NCBI RefSeq assembly: GCF_004137765.1
Contig: NZ_NOIS01000005.1
Location: 186,001-250,000, forward strand
Reading direction: 5' to 3'
DNA length: 64,000 nt
Origin: Rothia uropygialis
Lineage (GTDB): Bacteria; Actinomycetota; Actinomycetes; Actinomycetales; Micrococcaceae
Shown: positions 37,840-47,611 of the stretch, piece after piece
Position numbering within the stretch: the stretch's first letter is position 1
Layout: every line of letters starts with the position of its first letter
Made by a program: the position numbers and the translations under genes
Notes under the pieces: model-generated
Databases searched by the model: none
Seen by the model: the letters and a program-made list of their open reading frames with translations, nothing else
Told to the model about the DNA's origin: nothing

Positions 37840-38910
37840 TTAGCGGTCACGAGAGAATCCGGGGGCGCCCCACGAGCCGTAGACGTCCATGGAGTTCTCC
37901 CGGATTTGCGTGCAGAGGTCCGCCAGATCGTCTTGTCTGCGTTGAGCCATGTATCGCACCGTGTAATTGGTCATGTATGAGGCGTTCGGACGTCCCCTGT
38001 ACGGGTGCGGGGTCAGGAAGGGCGCATCGGTCTCCGCGAGGATCAGTTCTGCCCGCGCGCGTTCCAGGGATTCTTGGACTCCGTGAGAGTTCTTGAACGT
38101 CACGGTTCCGGAAAAGGACATGTACCAGCCGTTCCGGTTGCACACGTCGGCCAGTTCCGGCCCGCCGGAGTAACAATGAAATACGGTACGTTCGGGGGCG
38201 CCTTCGTCCTCCAGGATCGCGACGACGTCCTCATGCGCATCACGGTCATGAATTTGCAGGGCAAGCCCCAATTTCTTGGCCAACCGGATGTGCCGCCTGA
38301 AACTGTCTTGTTGCGCCTCGCGACCGTCTTCATCGGTTCGGAAGTAGTCCAGCCCCGTCTCACCGATGGCCCTCACCCGCTCGGAGGCCGCCATGGCTTC
38401 CAGTTCGGCGAGGGCATCATGGAGCTTTCCGGCTTCGGCCAGACCCGGTGCTTCGTTGGGGTGGATCGCGACCGCGGCCAGAACGCGTGCGTCGGCCTCG
38501 GCTGCGGTGACGGCGTAGGCGGAGGAGATGAGGTCGCAACCGACTTGCACTATGGCGCCTATTCCAACGGCTTCGCCCGTATCGAGCGCATCCTTGGCCG
38601 AGATCTCGACTTCTCCGTCCAGGAGGTCCATGTGCGTGTGGTCGTCGATGACAGGGGAAGGAAGCGGTTCGGGCGCGGGCGGAAAAACAAGGTTGCGAGA
38701 GCGACCGTCGTCTGCGGCGGTTCCCCTTCGGCGAGTCCCTCGGCCGGACTGTTCCTCGGCGATCCCCGTGTACCTCTCTGCTTCGTATGCCGGCGGCGTC
38801 TCTCCGGGGACGATCTCGGGACGGCACGCGGGGTCGGGCCACAAGGAATTCATCAGGTCGACGGCGTCGGGGGCAAGTTCTCGCCACGAGGCGTTGGGAT
38901 CCGTACACAT
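37840..38910 (-). CDS. TatD family metal-dependent hydrolase with N-terminal extension
   Basis: The TatD core starts near residue 87 with VIDDHTHMD and continues with [27 protein letters not shown] and [16 protein letters not shown], giving all expected metal-binding His, Glu and Asp residues. Family members are DNases or related amidohydrolases of about 260 residues; this one has 356 because of an 85-residue N-terminal extension without a recognised fold. AGGAGAAG lies eight bases before the ATG, which supports the long start. It lies between rsmI and ksgA on the same strand, a common actinobacterial order. Confidence 0.92.
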   Translation of the reverse strand: MCTDPNASWRELAPDAVDLMNSLWPDPACRPEIVPGETPPAYEAERYTGIAEEQSGRGTRRRGTAADDGRSRNLVFPPAPEPLPSPVIDDHTHMDLLDGEVEISAKDALDTGEAVGIGAIVQVGCDLISSAYAVTAAEADARVLAAVAIHPNEAPGLAEAGKLHDALAELEAMAASERVRAIGETGLDYFRTDEDGREAQQDSFRRHIRLAKKLGLALQIHDRDAHEDVVAILEDEGAPERTVFHCYSGGPELADVCNRNGWYMSFSGTVTFKNSHGVQESLERARAELILAETDAPFLTPHPYRGRPNASYMTNYTVRYMAQRRQDDLADLCTQIRENSMDVYGSWGAPGFSRDR

Positions 38911-38950
38911 GGGTGTATCTTCTCCTGAAATATCTGGAGGTGGAGTGATT

Positions 38951-39841
38951 CTATTCTTCGCCTTCGGAGCGTTGCGAAAGCACCGCTTCGTACAGGTCTC
39001 GTTTGCTGACGTGGTGCGCGGCGGCCAGGTCGTTGACGGCCTGCTTGAGCCTCATGCCGCCCGCGACGAGTGCCTCAACCTCGTCGGTCAAGCTTTCAGG
39101 GCTTTCCGCCTCGGGCTCGGGAGCTCCTTCGACGACGACCGCGATTTCACCACGCACCTGATGCTCATCAGCCCACATGAACAGTTCTCCGAGGCTTCCG
39201 CGGACGACTTCTTCGTGAAGTTTGGTCAGTTCACGGGCGATCACTGCCCGTCGCTCGTCACCGAAGCTCTCGACCAGCGCACCGAGCATGGGCGCCAATC
39301 GGTGCGGGGCTTCATAGAAGACCATGGTTCGGCGCTCGGCTAGGAGTTCGGACAACCTGGCCCGGCGTTCGGAGACCTTTCGCGGGATGAACCCTTCGAA
39401 GACGAATCGATCCGATGGCAGGCCCGATACCGCGAGCGCGGAAAGGACCGCCGATGGTCCGGGAGCGCAGGAGACAGTGAGGCCCTCCTCCACGGCGCGC
39501 TCGACGACGCGGAACCCAGGATCGGAAACCGTGGGCATCCCGGCATCGGATATCAGAAGGACCGTCTGTCCCATGTGGACGGCGGTGACGAGCTCTTCTG
39601 CACGACGGATCTCGTTGTGCTCGTGGTTGGTGACGATGCGTCCGCTGACGGTGACCCCCAATCCGGAAGCGAGGGTTCTCAATCGCCGTGTGTCTTCGAC
39701 TGCGACGACGTCCGCGCTGGCGAGATACTCCTTAAGTCGTTCGCTGGCGTCTTTAAGATTTCCAATCGGGGTCGCCGCGAGGACGAGCTTTCCGTCGTCG
39801 ACAGGCCTAGGGGCTGGGGTGGTTTCCGGAGTCGAGTTCAC
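38951..39841 (-). CDS. rsmI: 16S rRNA (cytidine1402-2'-O)-methyltransferase
   Basis: This 296-residue enzyme has the tetrapyrrole-methylase fold and RsmI motifs: LVLAATPIGNLKDASER, then VEDTRRLR, LISDAGMPTVSDPGF and FEGFIPRK. It methylates C1402 of 16S rRNA in the P site. The GTG start at 39841 overlaps a TGA that ends a short codon-biased stretch upstream (see the pseudogene candidate). The first gene of the rsmI-tatD-ksgA run, it is divergent from the mannosyltransferase. Confidence 0.95.
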   Translation of the reverse strand: MNSTPETTPAPRPVDDGKLVLAATPIGNLKDASERLKEYLASADVVAVEDTRRLRTLASGLGVTVSGRIVTNHEHNEIRRAEELVTAVHMGQTVLLISDAGMPTVSDPGFRVVERAVEEGLTVSCAPGPSAVLSALAVSGLPSDRFVFEGFIPRKVSERRARLSELLAERRTMVFYEAPHRLAPMLGALVESFGDERRAVIARELTKLHEEVVRGSLGELFMWADEHQVRGEIAVVVEGAPEPEAESPESLTDEVEALVAGGMRLKQAVNDLAAAHHVSKRDLYEAVLSQRSEGEE

Positions 39842-40085
39842 TCATCCAGACTAACCGTTGCCGGCCCAGAGGTTGTCGTCGAACGCCGGTGCGGCCGGGT
39901 GGGTCCCTGGACATCCCGGCCCTGGTCCGCCGGAAGCTCGTAATGGGTCTTGCCCTTGATCTTCGGCACCGGCGTCGAGAACCGGTCGTAGACATGGCTG
40001 TGGTCTTCAAAACGATCTGAGGGGCTGCCGCAGAAAAATCCTCGTCGTAGACGTAAAAGGCCGGACCGCTAATGAATGGTCGACG
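39838..40085 (-). pseudogene. Possible degraded gene fragment upstream of rsmI
   Basis: On the minus strand, from about 40020 to 39838, a frame without a start codon reads DRFEDHSHVYDRFSTP, then PKIKGKTHYELPADQGRD, and ends in a TGA that overlaps the rsmI GTG. Nearly every third codon base in its core is G or C, as in real genes here. The adjoining upstream frame (about 40076-40022) reads SGPAFYVYDEDFSAAAP, and a single frameshift would join the two. I recognise no family. It may be a broken gene, a misjudged spacer, or a sequence error. Confidence 0.3.
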
Positions 40086-40424
40086 GCCTCGATTCACGCG
40101 GCGAGCTCCTTCCCCGCGCAGCGCGTCAGCAAATCCGGCGTGTTCCCTGGCAATAGCTGCATCTATACCCCGGGCCCTCTCGCGTCCTGGCCTCGCCCTT
40201 CGGCCACGGAAGGACACCAACAGAAGCCGGAAAACACCCGAGGAAACTCGCCGTGACGGCCTGTCGAAAACCATAGGAGTACCCAGCGCTATAGACGTGT
40301 ACACGGTGCGGCGCCGAGACGTGTCGGCGACTGATAGGTGTATCCGGCGGCCAGCACACCGCTGTCAGGTTCTGCCAGGCAACTTGTTCCCTGGCTTTGC
40401 GGCGGCTCCCGTAGCATAGGAAGA
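39842..40424. other. Divergent spacer between rsmI and the mannosyltransferase
   Basis: Apart from the possible gene fragment next to rsmI, these 583 bases hold no gene I can support. The promoter of the mannosyltransferase should lie in the last 100 bases, but clear hexamers are not visible. Confidence 0.4.
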
Positions 40425-42086
40425 GTGAGAACCACCGATACAGCGACCCCGGATTCTGGCTCCAAGACCTCCTCGGCACGCCGTTACGGCAAGAGCGGCC
40501 CGAGGTTTTCGCCCGGCGCATTCCGGCTCGATGCACTCCTGGACCGCTTGCGCGTGGTGCCCGTGGCTCTGCCTCGGTATTGGTGGGTTGTCCCAGCCCT
40601 GGTGATGGCCCTGGCCGCGCTCCTGCGATTCACGAGCCTGGCGCATCCGAATGCCATGGCTTTCGATGAAACCTACTATGCCAAGGACGGCTATTCGCTG
40701 TTCCACTTCGGCCATGAAAGACAATGGTCCAAGGACGCGAATGCGTCGTTCATCGCAGGGAATCCGGTCCAGCCCTCCGAGCAAGCGGAATACGCGGTTC
40801 ATCCCCCGCTCGGCAAATGGATGATTGCGCTCGGCATGCTGTTGTTCGGTGACGACAATCCATTGGGGTGGAGATTCGGGGCAGCACTGTTCGGAACGCT
40901 CTCGATCGCCGTGATCATGTGGGTCGGATGGATGATGTTCCGCTCGATCACGCTGTCCAGCATCGCCGGCTTCCTGATGGCCATCGATGGCCTTCACATC
41001 GTCCAATCCCGCCTCGCGCTTCTGGACATCTTCCTGATGTTCTGGTTGTTGCTCGCCTTCGCGTTCCTCGTGGCCGACCGGATATCCGCCCGGAGAAAAC
41101 TCGCGCTCTTGGTGAGTCAGTCCCAGGGGCGGGGGCCTTCGCAGGCCCCATCGCCCGCATTTCTCAAGTACGGTCCGTGGCTAGGAGTCCGGTGGTGGCG
41201 GATAGCGGCGGGAATCTCTTGCGGTGCAGCGGTCGGGGTGAAATGGAACGCGCTCTTCTTCGTCGCGATCTTCGGAATCCTGACTGTCCTCTGGGATGTG
41301 TCGGCACGCAGGGTCGTGGGAATACGCAGTTGGTTCACCGGCGCGCTCCTCAAGGATTCCTGGCCGGCCGCGATATCGATCGTCGGAATCGGGTTGGTCA
41401 CCTACTTGATCACGTGGACCGGATGGTTCGTCTCTTCGGATGGGTTCGACCGTCATTGGGCCGCGGAGCACCCGGGGGAAGGCGTCTCGTGGCTACCGCC
41501 CGCTTTGAGAAGTCTGTGGGCCTATCACGAACAGGCGTACAGCTTCCATACACACCTCGACTCACCTCACACCTACATGTCACCGGCGTGGCAGTGGCTG
41601 ATCCTGGGAAGGCCGACCTCCTACTACTACGAGTCGTACGATTCCGGACAAGCCGGATGCGCGGCGTCGCGGTGTTCGGAAGCGATCCTCAACGTAGGCA
41701 ACCCGTTGATCTGGTGGGCCGCGGCAGCAGCCATGCTGTTCGTGTTGATCTGGTGGATCATCAAGAGGGATTGGCGCATGGGGGCCATTTTCTTGGTGTT
41801 CGCGGTCAGTTACCTCCCGTGGTTCGCGTACCCGCATCGCACGACTTTCTACTTCTACGCCCTGTCCTTTTTGCCGTGGCTCATTCTCGGCTTGACGGCT
41901 GTACTGGGCCTGGGCCTCGGTCGACCGGGAGATTCCGTGCGACGCCGCCGACTCGGCTTGATCGTCGTCGGCGTCTTCCTGATCGCCGCATTGCTGATCA
42001 CCAACTTTTTCTGGCCGATTTGGACAGGTCACATGATCCCGTATGACCACTGGCGGTGGCGTATGTGGTTCGATGCCTGGATCTAG
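40425..42086 (+). CDS. pmt: Polyprenol-phosphate-mannose--protein mannosyltransferase (GT39)
   Basis: This 553-residue membrane glycosyltransferase transfers mannose from a polyprenyl-phosphate carrier to secreted proteins at the outer face of the membrane. The family acidic motif is present in the first extracytoplasmic loop (AFDETYYAKD), with HPPLGKW and the IDGLHIVQSRLALLD segment further on. About ten hydrophobic helices are visible. GTG 40425 is preferred, with AGGAAG just upstream; a longer start at 40338 would add a tail not typical of the family. Divergence from rsmI is a familiar actinobacterial arrangement. Confidence 0.93.
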   Translation: MRTTDTATPDSGSKTSSARRYGKSGPRFSPGAFRLDALLDRLRVVPVALPRYWWVVPALVMALAALLRFTSLAHPNAMAFDETYYAKDGYSLFHFGHERQWSKDANASFIAGNPVQPSEQAEYAVHPPLGKWMIALGMLLFGDDNPLGWRFGAALFGTLSIAVIMWVGWMMFRSITLSSIAGFLMAIDGLHIVQSRLALLDIFLMFWLLLAFAFLVADRISARRKLALLVSQSQGRGPSQAPSPAFLKYGPWLGVRWWRIAAGISCGAAVGVKWNALFFVAIFGILTVLWDVSARRVVGIRSWFTGALLKDSWPAAISIVGIGLVTYLITWTGWFVSSDGFDRHWAAEHPGEGVSWLPPALRSLWAYHEQAYSFHTHLDSPHTYMSPAWQWLILGRPTSYYYESYDSGQAGCAASRCSEAILNVGNPLIWWAAAAAMLFVLIWWIIKRDWRMGAIFLVFAVSYLPWFAYPHRTTFYFYALSFLPWLILGLTAVLGLGLGRPGDSVRRRRLGLIVVGVFLIAALLITNFFWPIWTGHMIPYDHWRWRMWFDAWI

Positions 42087-42424
42087 TCCGAGGCTTTCCT
42101 TCCGCCGGAACAGGTGGAATGTGTGACCAAGCCCGCAGCCGAGGTTCCTCATGTCCCTGCCCACGCGGCAGCGACCATCCCCTAAGCGGTTTTATTCGTG
42201 TGCACCGGGACCATCGCACGGGTGGCGACGGCGGAGATATTCGAACGCGAGATGTCTCCTGAGTCTCCACACCGATATTCGCGAGTGCAGGTACGGCAAC
42301 CCTCACAGGGTCCGGAGGCAGACTTCCTTGCCGTTTCCGACATCGAGGGATGCTCGGAACTCCGGTTCCCCCGCTGGGGGCCTAGGCTTCGGAACGCGCT
42401 CAGTACTCGCGATCCGGAAGAAGG
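42087..42424. other. Intergenic region, no gene seen
   Basis: These 338 bases lie between convergent genes (mannosyltransferase and the Lit-like membrane protein). On the minus strand at 42226-42248 the bases resemble a tRNA 3' end (TTCGAAT loop spacing), but the stem does not pair and no 5' half exists. I see no terminator with a T-tract. Confidence 0.4.
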
Positions 42425-43462
42425 CTAGCGGCTCAAACGCTCGCGAATTTCCTGGCGATCATGAGCCGCCTTGAGCGCCCGTTGCCGCCGGAAGGCGGTC
42501 GGCCATGCGCAGATGAGAAGCACGACGCTGACGAGGACGCTGAAGAGACCGATACCTATCGCCGAATCGACCCAGAACTGTTCCGGGAACAACCGGATCA
42601 AGCTGTCCGAGACTCGGAAGGCCCAGTTGCCTCCGGAGAAGAAGATCTCATGGAATCCCGTGAAAAATGATTCCCAGCCCAGCGCCCCGAGTATGCCGAG
42701 CAGTGCCAGTACGCCCAAGGTCAGCCACGCGCCCCAGAAAATGCTTTTACGGATCGCCCCCGGGGCTCGGAGACGGAGACCCTTCATGCAAAGTACCGCG
42801 ATCAGTGAGAATACCGCGATGACGAGGATGGTCCACAGCATCACATGCTTGACGTCGGTCATGTGTGAGACTTCCGCCGGGGTGAAGACCTGGTCGCCGT
42901 CGGCAGTGACCACATCGGCCAAGTACCGGTCGGGTGCGAAATTCAGGATGTAGTTCAATCCGTAGGACCCGTAGGTCATTCTGTCGTCCGTGGAGAACCC
43001 GAAGGAATCCCCAGGGAACCCAGGGCGGTGGTATTCGAACCACAGGAAAACAGGAGTCGCAATCAACCGGACCCCGACCATCAACGTCGCCAAAGGAACC
43101 GCAACCGCGATGACGAATTGACGCAACCGCAAGGCCTTGGGTCGATCCTCCAGCGCCGCCTCGCGCGCGGAAGCCCGAGCGGTTTTCTCGTCCCTGTCTT
43201 GTGCACGAGCACCCGATCTCGAAGGCGCACTCATCGCGTCGGAACCCGTCACTGCCCCGCCCGATACGCCATGTGATGAGGCTGTCGACCCACCGCGCGA
43301 TGGCTGTTCGGCTTCGGTCGTATCCGGCTCCGGAGAGGCCTTCTCCACGGAGGTTTTCGGAGCGAAGTCGGCTTTCACTGCTGGGAGGAGATTGTCCCAA
43401 TCTTGCTGTGGAGACTCCGCCCAGGGAGTCTCGTGATCATCGGGGCGGGAAGGGACGGGCAT
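42425..43462 (-). CDS. TIGR01906/DUF1461 family integral membrane protein (Lit-like)
   Basis: The first 115 residues of this 345-residue protein are polar and probably cytoplasmic. Four or five membrane segments follow. The pattern TPAEVSHMTDVKHVM, then WESFFTGFHEIFFSGGNWAF, fits TIGR01906/DUF1461, the family that includes the lipoprotein intramolecular transacylase Lit of some Firmicutes. Whether actinobacterial members perform that reaction is not established. The ATG at 43462 is chosen because GAGGAGA lies just upstream. It follows the L,D-transpeptidase gene by about 90 bases. Confidence 0.8.
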   Translation of the reverse strand: MPVPSRPDDHETPWAESPQQDWDNLLPAVKADFAPKTSVEKASPEPDTTEAEQPSRGGSTASSHGVSGGAVTGSDAMSAPSRSGARAQDRDEKTARASAREAALEDRPKALRLRQFVIAVAVPLATLMVGVRLIATPVFLWFEYHRPGFPGDSFGFSTDDRMTYGSYGLNYILNFAPDRYLADVVTADGDQVFTPAEVSHMTDVKHVMLWTILVIAVFSLIAVLCMKGLRLRAPGAIRKSIFWGAWLTLGVLALLGILGALGWESFFTGFHEIFFSGGNWAFRVSDSLIRLFPEQFWVDSAIGIGLFSVLVSVVLLICAWPTAFRRQRALKAAHDRQEIRERLSR

Positions 43463-43552
43463 GCTTCTCCTCACTCAGAATGCGGCGCCGGGCCGCGAAG
43501 TACGCCACGGGCCCAGGCTGAGCTGGGCTACCGTGACGTCATGCGGCCGGAA

Positions 43553-44848
43553 TCACCAATTACCGTGCCAGCTGGTGTCCGTGTACTTCTCCCAGGGAAT
43601 GTTCCAGTCACCGTATCCATTATCTGGATTGGCCTGGCCGTATCCGGTGTTCTGGGTTTCCACGATGTCGCCGACGGTGAAAGTGTCGAAAAAGAACAGT
43701 GCGTCATCGGGCAACAAACCGATGCAACCGTGGGAAATATTGGCCACGCCCACCGAGCTGTATGCCGAGGGCTCGGCCTGGTGCACGAATGCGCCGCTGG
43801 CCGTCAAACGGTTGGTGTTCGTGGCTTCGAAGGGCTCGTACCAGTGTTCGTCGCCCTTCTTCAGACCCAAAGTCTTGGCGTCGAATTTGTACTTCTTGGA
43901 CTGCTCCATGATGACTAACTTGCCAGTCACGGACGGCCAGTCCTTGTCCCCCAAAGTCACCGGCGCCTCGCGCACAAGCTGGTCGTTGACGTACATCTTC
44001 ATGGACTTGGTGTTGTTGTCCACGAAGGCATAATGCTTTTCCGCCGTGTTGAAGGTCACCTGGTAATTCTGGTTGCCGATCTGCCCGTTGCCCAGATTCT
44101 TGCCGAGAATATTCGCGTTGATGGTGACCTGCGAACCAGGTGCCCAGAGATCCTCCGGGCGATACCGGACCATGGTGTCCGAGTACCACCGGAAACGACC
44201 CGGACCGACGCCTCCGCCGGTCACGGTGATGGCTGCTTCGATATCAGCCTTATTGGTTACAGGCTCCGAGAAGTCGAACTGGATCACCTGACCCGTACCG
44301 TATGTCTTGCCGTCTCCCACATTGATCTTGGCGTCGGCTTCGTTGGCGGCGACGACGGTCGAGAATTTGCTGTTTCCCTCGTGTTTGGAAGGCCCCTTGG
44401 TCACGGTGTAGTTGACCGTGTACTGAGTATCGAATTCGAAGGGCCCCTGAGCAGTCCAGGTCAGACCGTCTTCCGAGACCTGGCCCTCGACGGTTTGGGA
44501 ACCGCCTTCTATCGTTACTCGCTCGAGCCGGCCCTCATTCGTGGTCACGGTGACGGGATCCACAGGATTGACCTCTTCGGTATCGGCCGCAGGTTTGACA
44601 GTAACCTGAGGCGTGAAGTCATTCGACGACGATGCTGCACCCGGGCCTGATGACGATGACGGAGACGCACTCGAATCGTCGGTATTCGAACAGGCCGTGA
44701 GGATGGCCGCACTGAAGAGTCCGAGGGCGCCTCCTGCCACGGCTTTGCGGCGGGTCAGGCCGTGTGGTGTTCCTTCTCCCTGACCGACCAGGCCGCGAAT
44801 TCTTCGGGGGCCGGCCGACCGATGGTTCTGTGGAGTCGGTTCGGTCAC
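43553..44848 (-). CDS. L,D-transpeptidase lipoprotein (YkuD domain)
   Basis: This 431-residue protein has an N-terminal RR-containing signal and the lipobox LTAC, so it should be a lipoprotein. Two Ig-like domains follow (about residues 90-290), then a YkuD domain with ANISHGCIGL holding the catalytic Cys. The order and the C-terminal GDWNIPW block match mycobacterial LdtMt2-type enzymes, which form 3-3 cross-links in peptidoglycan. The usual SHGCxR reads SHGCIG, as tolerated in that subgroup. GTG 44848 is preferred, with GGAAGGA ten bases upstream. Confidence 0.93.
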   Translation of the reverse strand: MTEPTPQNHRSAGPRRIRGLVGQGEGTPHGLTRRKAVAGGALGLFSAAILTACSNTDDSSASPSSSSGPGAASSSNDFTPQVTVKPAADTEEVNPVDPVTVTTNEGRLERVTIEGGSQTVEGQVSEDGLTWTAQGPFEFDTQYTVNYTVTKGPSKHEGNSKFSTVVAANEADAKINVGDGKTYGTGQVIQFDFSEPVTNKADIEAAITVTGGGVGPGRFRWYSDTMVRYRPEDLWAPGSQVTINANILGKNLGNGQIGNQNYQVTFNTAEKHYAFVDNNTKSMKMYVNDQLVREAPVTLGDKDWPSVTGKLVIMEQSKKYKFDAKTLGLKKGDEHWYEPFEATNTNRLTASGAFVHQAEPSAYSSVGVANISHGCIGLLPDDALFFFDTFTVGDIVETQNTGYGQANPDNGYGDWNIPWEKYTDTSWHGNW

Positions 44849-44917
44849 TATGCAGTATTCCTTCCAATGTGCGGCATCCAAGGGCAACCGCGTCCGCCGA
44901 CGCGGACCTCAAGGCAA

Positions 44918-45253
44918 TTATGCGCGCGGGCCGAGCCCGCGCAAGAAGTGAAGATTGGTGACGTTGTCCGGCGCCGCAGGTGATTCTTCCGGCTCCTGCT
45001 GCCGAGTCAATGCACCAGCGCTTTCCCCAGCCGGCGCGATCAGGGCATCGTCAACGTCCAAACGAACTATATCCCACCCTCGTGGGGCAGTGAGCCGTGC
45101 GGCGTGGAAGGAGCACATGTCGTACGCGTGAGGCTCGACTCGGGTCGCCAGCGGTCCGATAACCACGGTGGATTCCGAATACGCGTACGTCAGGGTATAG
45201 GTTGCCTCGCGATGACACATCATGCGCGAGCACATACGAATGTTCTCAGTCAT
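44918..45253 (-). CDS. DUF3499 family protein
   Basis: This 111-residue protein carries the DUF3499 pattern: RMCSRMMCHREATYTLTYAY, then VVIGPLATRVEPHAYDMC and LTAPRGWDIVRL. Conserved Cys and His residues suggest metal binding. Its function is unknown. DUF3499 genes are commonly next to the WhiB2-type regulator in actinobacteria, and here the whiB gene lies immediately upstream on the same strand. Confidence 0.93.
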   Translation of the reverse strand: MTENIRMCSRMMCHREATYTLTYAYSESTVVIGPLATRVEPHAYDMCSFHAARLTAPRGWDIVRLDVDDALIAPAGESAGALTRQQEPEESPAAPDNVTNLHFLRGLGPRA

Positions 45254-45300
45254 GGGATCCCAAGATTAATACCGTCGGCTGGGAGGACGGTGTGCGTAGG

Positions 45301-45822
45301 CTAGCTGGCGCGTTTGCGCAGACGACGGCGTTCACGTTCGGACAGGCCGCCCCAGATACCAAATCTTTCGTCCTTGGCCAGCGCATAGTCCAGGCATGCT
45401 TCACTGACGGGGCATTCCGAGCACACGCGTTTGGCGTCACGGGTTGAACCGCCTTTTTCCGGGAAAAAAGCCTCCGGGTCGGTCTGGGCGCACAGTGCAT
45501 CGGCCTGCCAGGCGAGTTCACCTTCTTCGTCATCCGTGCCATACTGACCGGCGGCTGCTTGCCACATCTTGAGGACGTCCGGGTCCGAGGAGAACAGGTC
45601 CACACGGTTCTCGTGGGAATCGTTCGACGGTCCGGTTTTCTTCTCGCGGTCCTCGGCCGCGGCGAGAAAAGCAGTCGCCTGGTCTTCCAGGGAGCCCATG
45701 GTCTCACGACCTCGGGCGGAAGGATCGGCAGGATCGACGTACCAGTCGACTGGAACGGAAGCATTGATACCCCTTCCATCGGAAGCGGATGATGTGCTCC
45801 GGCGCCGCACTGCTTCGCCCAT
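45301..45822 (-). CDS. whiB: WhiB-family iron-sulfur transcriptional regulator
   Basis: This 173-residue protein ends in a WhiB domain with four cluster-binding Cys (ADALCAQ, then [12 protein letters not shown]), the GIWGG turn and a basic C-terminal helix RERRRLRKR. The [20 protein letters not shown] segment resembles the WhiB/WhiB2 (WhmD) branch linked to cell division and differentiation. The first 95 residues are a variable acidic/serine extension. ATG 45822 is preferred, with GGAAGGA six bases upstream; an ATG at 45877 has no such site. It is followed by DUF3499 and is divergent from the TIGR03089 gene. Confidence 0.92.
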   Translation of the reverse strand: MGEAVRRRSTSSASDGRGINASVPVDWYVDPADPSARGRETMGSLEDQATAFLAAAEDREKKTGPSNDSHENRVDLFSSDPDVLKMWQAAAGQYGTDDEEGELAWQADALCAQTDPEAFFPEKGGSTRDAKRVCSECPVSEACLDYALAKDERFGIWGGLSERERRRLRKRAS

Positions 45823-45997
45823 GCTCGTCCTTCCCTGCGCTCCCTGCCGCGCGGTGGTTTTGAAAATTCCACTCATAATTACAACCGTGTAAGCCGCTGA
45901 CGTCAAGCTCGAATGTGATTCAAAAGTCAAGGACCGAGGCTGTTTCCCAACTCGCGCCGCATGTCGCGTTCGTCTCACATGCCGGTAGACTCGGCCC

Positions 45998-46774
45998 ATG
46001 ACGCACACGCCCTCACCCCAGAATTTCGCGAATCTGGAGACATTCAGTCGTTTTCTCGCCTCGTCCTCGAGGCCGGCACTGATTTGGTACGGACCCGATG
46101 CCGAGCGGATCGAACTTTCGGGCAAGGTCACCGAAAACTGGATTGCCAAGTCGGCCAATCTCTTCGTGGACGAACTCGACGCCGCTCACGGGGACTCCTT
46201 GGATATTGCGGCACCTCCGCACTGGAGGAGTATAGCCGCGACCCTCGGCGCATTGCGCGCAGGATGCGTGGTGAATTCGGATAACGAGGCATCGACTTTC
46301 TGGCTCGGCTTCGACGTCGATGATCGCGCGGCGGAAGCGGAAACCGCGGTTTTCATGGCGCGCGGCGCACTGGCCATGAGCTACGACCAGGACGTCCAGC
46401 AGTGGCCGGATGATTCGATCGACTACTGCGCGGAAATCAGATCCTTCGGTGACCTTTTCGATCCGATCGATGCGGTCATGGGTTCGCACAGAATCGGCCG
46501 CGCCGTCGTGAACGGCACCTACCAGTCGGTGACACTCAACGAGTGGCTCGAACTCGCCTCGTCGTGGTGCGACCGGGTTGCCCAAACGGACGACGACCGC
46601 CAGGGCATCATGGTCGATTCGGGCAGCCAGCCCCTGAACTTGGATTTCTTGGCACAAGTTTGCGGGATCGTGGCGGCCGGGAAGGCACTCGTGCTGTTGG
46701 ATGCCAGCGTTGTTCACCACGAGGAGCGACTTGCCACCATTGCCTCCGAGGAGAAGGCAGAATTCTTGGACTGA
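45998..46774 (+). CDS. TIGR03089 family protein
   Basis: This 258-residue protein fits the actinobacterial TIGR03089 family, which resembles the N-terminal part of AMP-forming acyl-CoA synthetases but lacks their full adenylation motifs. Visible parts are [19 protein letters not shown] near the N-terminus, the [12 protein letters not shown] helix-strand, and [15 protein letters not shown] near the end. The function is not known. It is divergent from whiB and convergent with gtrA. Confidence 0.9.
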   Translation: MTHTPSPQNFANLETFSRFLASSSRPALIWYGPDAERIELSGKVTENWIAKSANLFVDELDAAHGDSLDIAAPPHWRSIAATLGALRAGCVVNSDNEASTFWLGFDVDDRAAEAETAVFMARGALAMSYDQDVQQWPDDSIDYCAEIRSFGDLFDPIDAVMGSHRIGRAVVNGTYQSVTLNEWLELASSWCDRVAQTDDDRQGIMVDSGSQPLNLDFLAQVCGIVAAGKALVLLDASVVHHEERLATIASEEKAEFLD

Positions 46775-46790
46775 ACAGGCGAGGTAAGTC

Positions 46791-47396
46791 TTAGGGCATC
46801 GGCGAGGAACCGGATGAGCCGCGCCCTCGCGAGCGCCGCACGACCTCGTCTGCGTCCAGGGTCCCCGTCACGATCTCGGTGGCCTCGGTGACGAATCTGC
46901 CGACTCGTTCTTCTCGCGTCATGTGAGCCTGCTCGTCCGAGATTTCGGCCTCGTTCTGTCCGCCGTAGACCCAGAATCGGTACGCGAAGTATCGAACGAT
47001 CGTGCCCAAGACGGTGCCGACAATCGTTCCGGAGATGAATGAGGCCTCTTTCGAGGTCAGCCCCAAGATATAGAACGTGAACATCACGCAACCGGATTCG
47101 ACGGCAATGCCGATGAGGTTGACGACCGCGAATTGAACGGCCTCTCGAACTTTGTTGTCCTGTCGCTTGTCGCGGAAAGTCCAGAGGCGGTTGACGATCC
47201 AGGAGAAGATGGTCGCCACGACACCGGCAATGAACTTCGCTTTGGCGTGCCCTTCGTCTTGGAACCAGGTGTTCATGAGCAGCAACGTGACAGACGCGTT
47301 GACGACAAAGGCCAACGCACCGACGATCCCGAACTTCAGGACCTCCTTGAGGAAGAGATCCCACAGCCCACGGACTTTCTCAGCAACGGTCGACAC
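46791..47396 (-). CDS. GtrA-like membrane protein
   Basis: This 201-residue protein has four membrane segments with GtrA markers: FGIVGALAFVVNASVTLLL, IFSWIVNRLWTFRD and VRYFAYRFWVYGG. GtrA proteins help move polyprenol-linked sugars across the membrane in surface glycan synthesis. A polar tail of about 55 residues follows the last helix. It is divergent from purK, a frequent order in Micrococcales. Confidence 0.93.
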   Translation of the reverse strand: MSTVAEKVRGLWDLFLKEVLKFGIVGALAFVVNASVTLLLMNTWFQDEGHAKAKFIAGVVATIFSWIVNRLWTFRDKRQDNKVREAVQFAVVNLIGIAVESGCVMFTFYILGLTSKEASFISGTIVGTVLGTIVRYFAYRFWVYGGQNEAEISDEQAHMTREERVGRFVTEATEIVTGTLDADEVVRRSRGRGSSGSSPMP

Positions 47397-47611
47397 TCAT
47401 ACTCCACGACATCGGGTATAGGGGACGCCGCAGCGCCGCTCGCCTCCTGTTTCAGGTGGCGACCGCGGAAGGGCATATCCGATCACGAAGAATCATCGCT
47501 CGAGAAGAACCCCTACGGCTCAGAGCGAGTCTACCTGTGCGAGCCCCGATTCGAATGCACAAATCCACGAAATCTGTCACCGTGACCGAGATCAACGGGT
47601 AGCCTGAAAGG

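Noticed and set aside
42221-42262. tRNA-like 3' end on the minus strand (TTCGAAT loop with correctly spaced CCA)
   Set aside because: The T-stem does not pair, and no matching 5' acceptor or anticodon arm is found within 100 bases upstream on that strand. Treated as chance.
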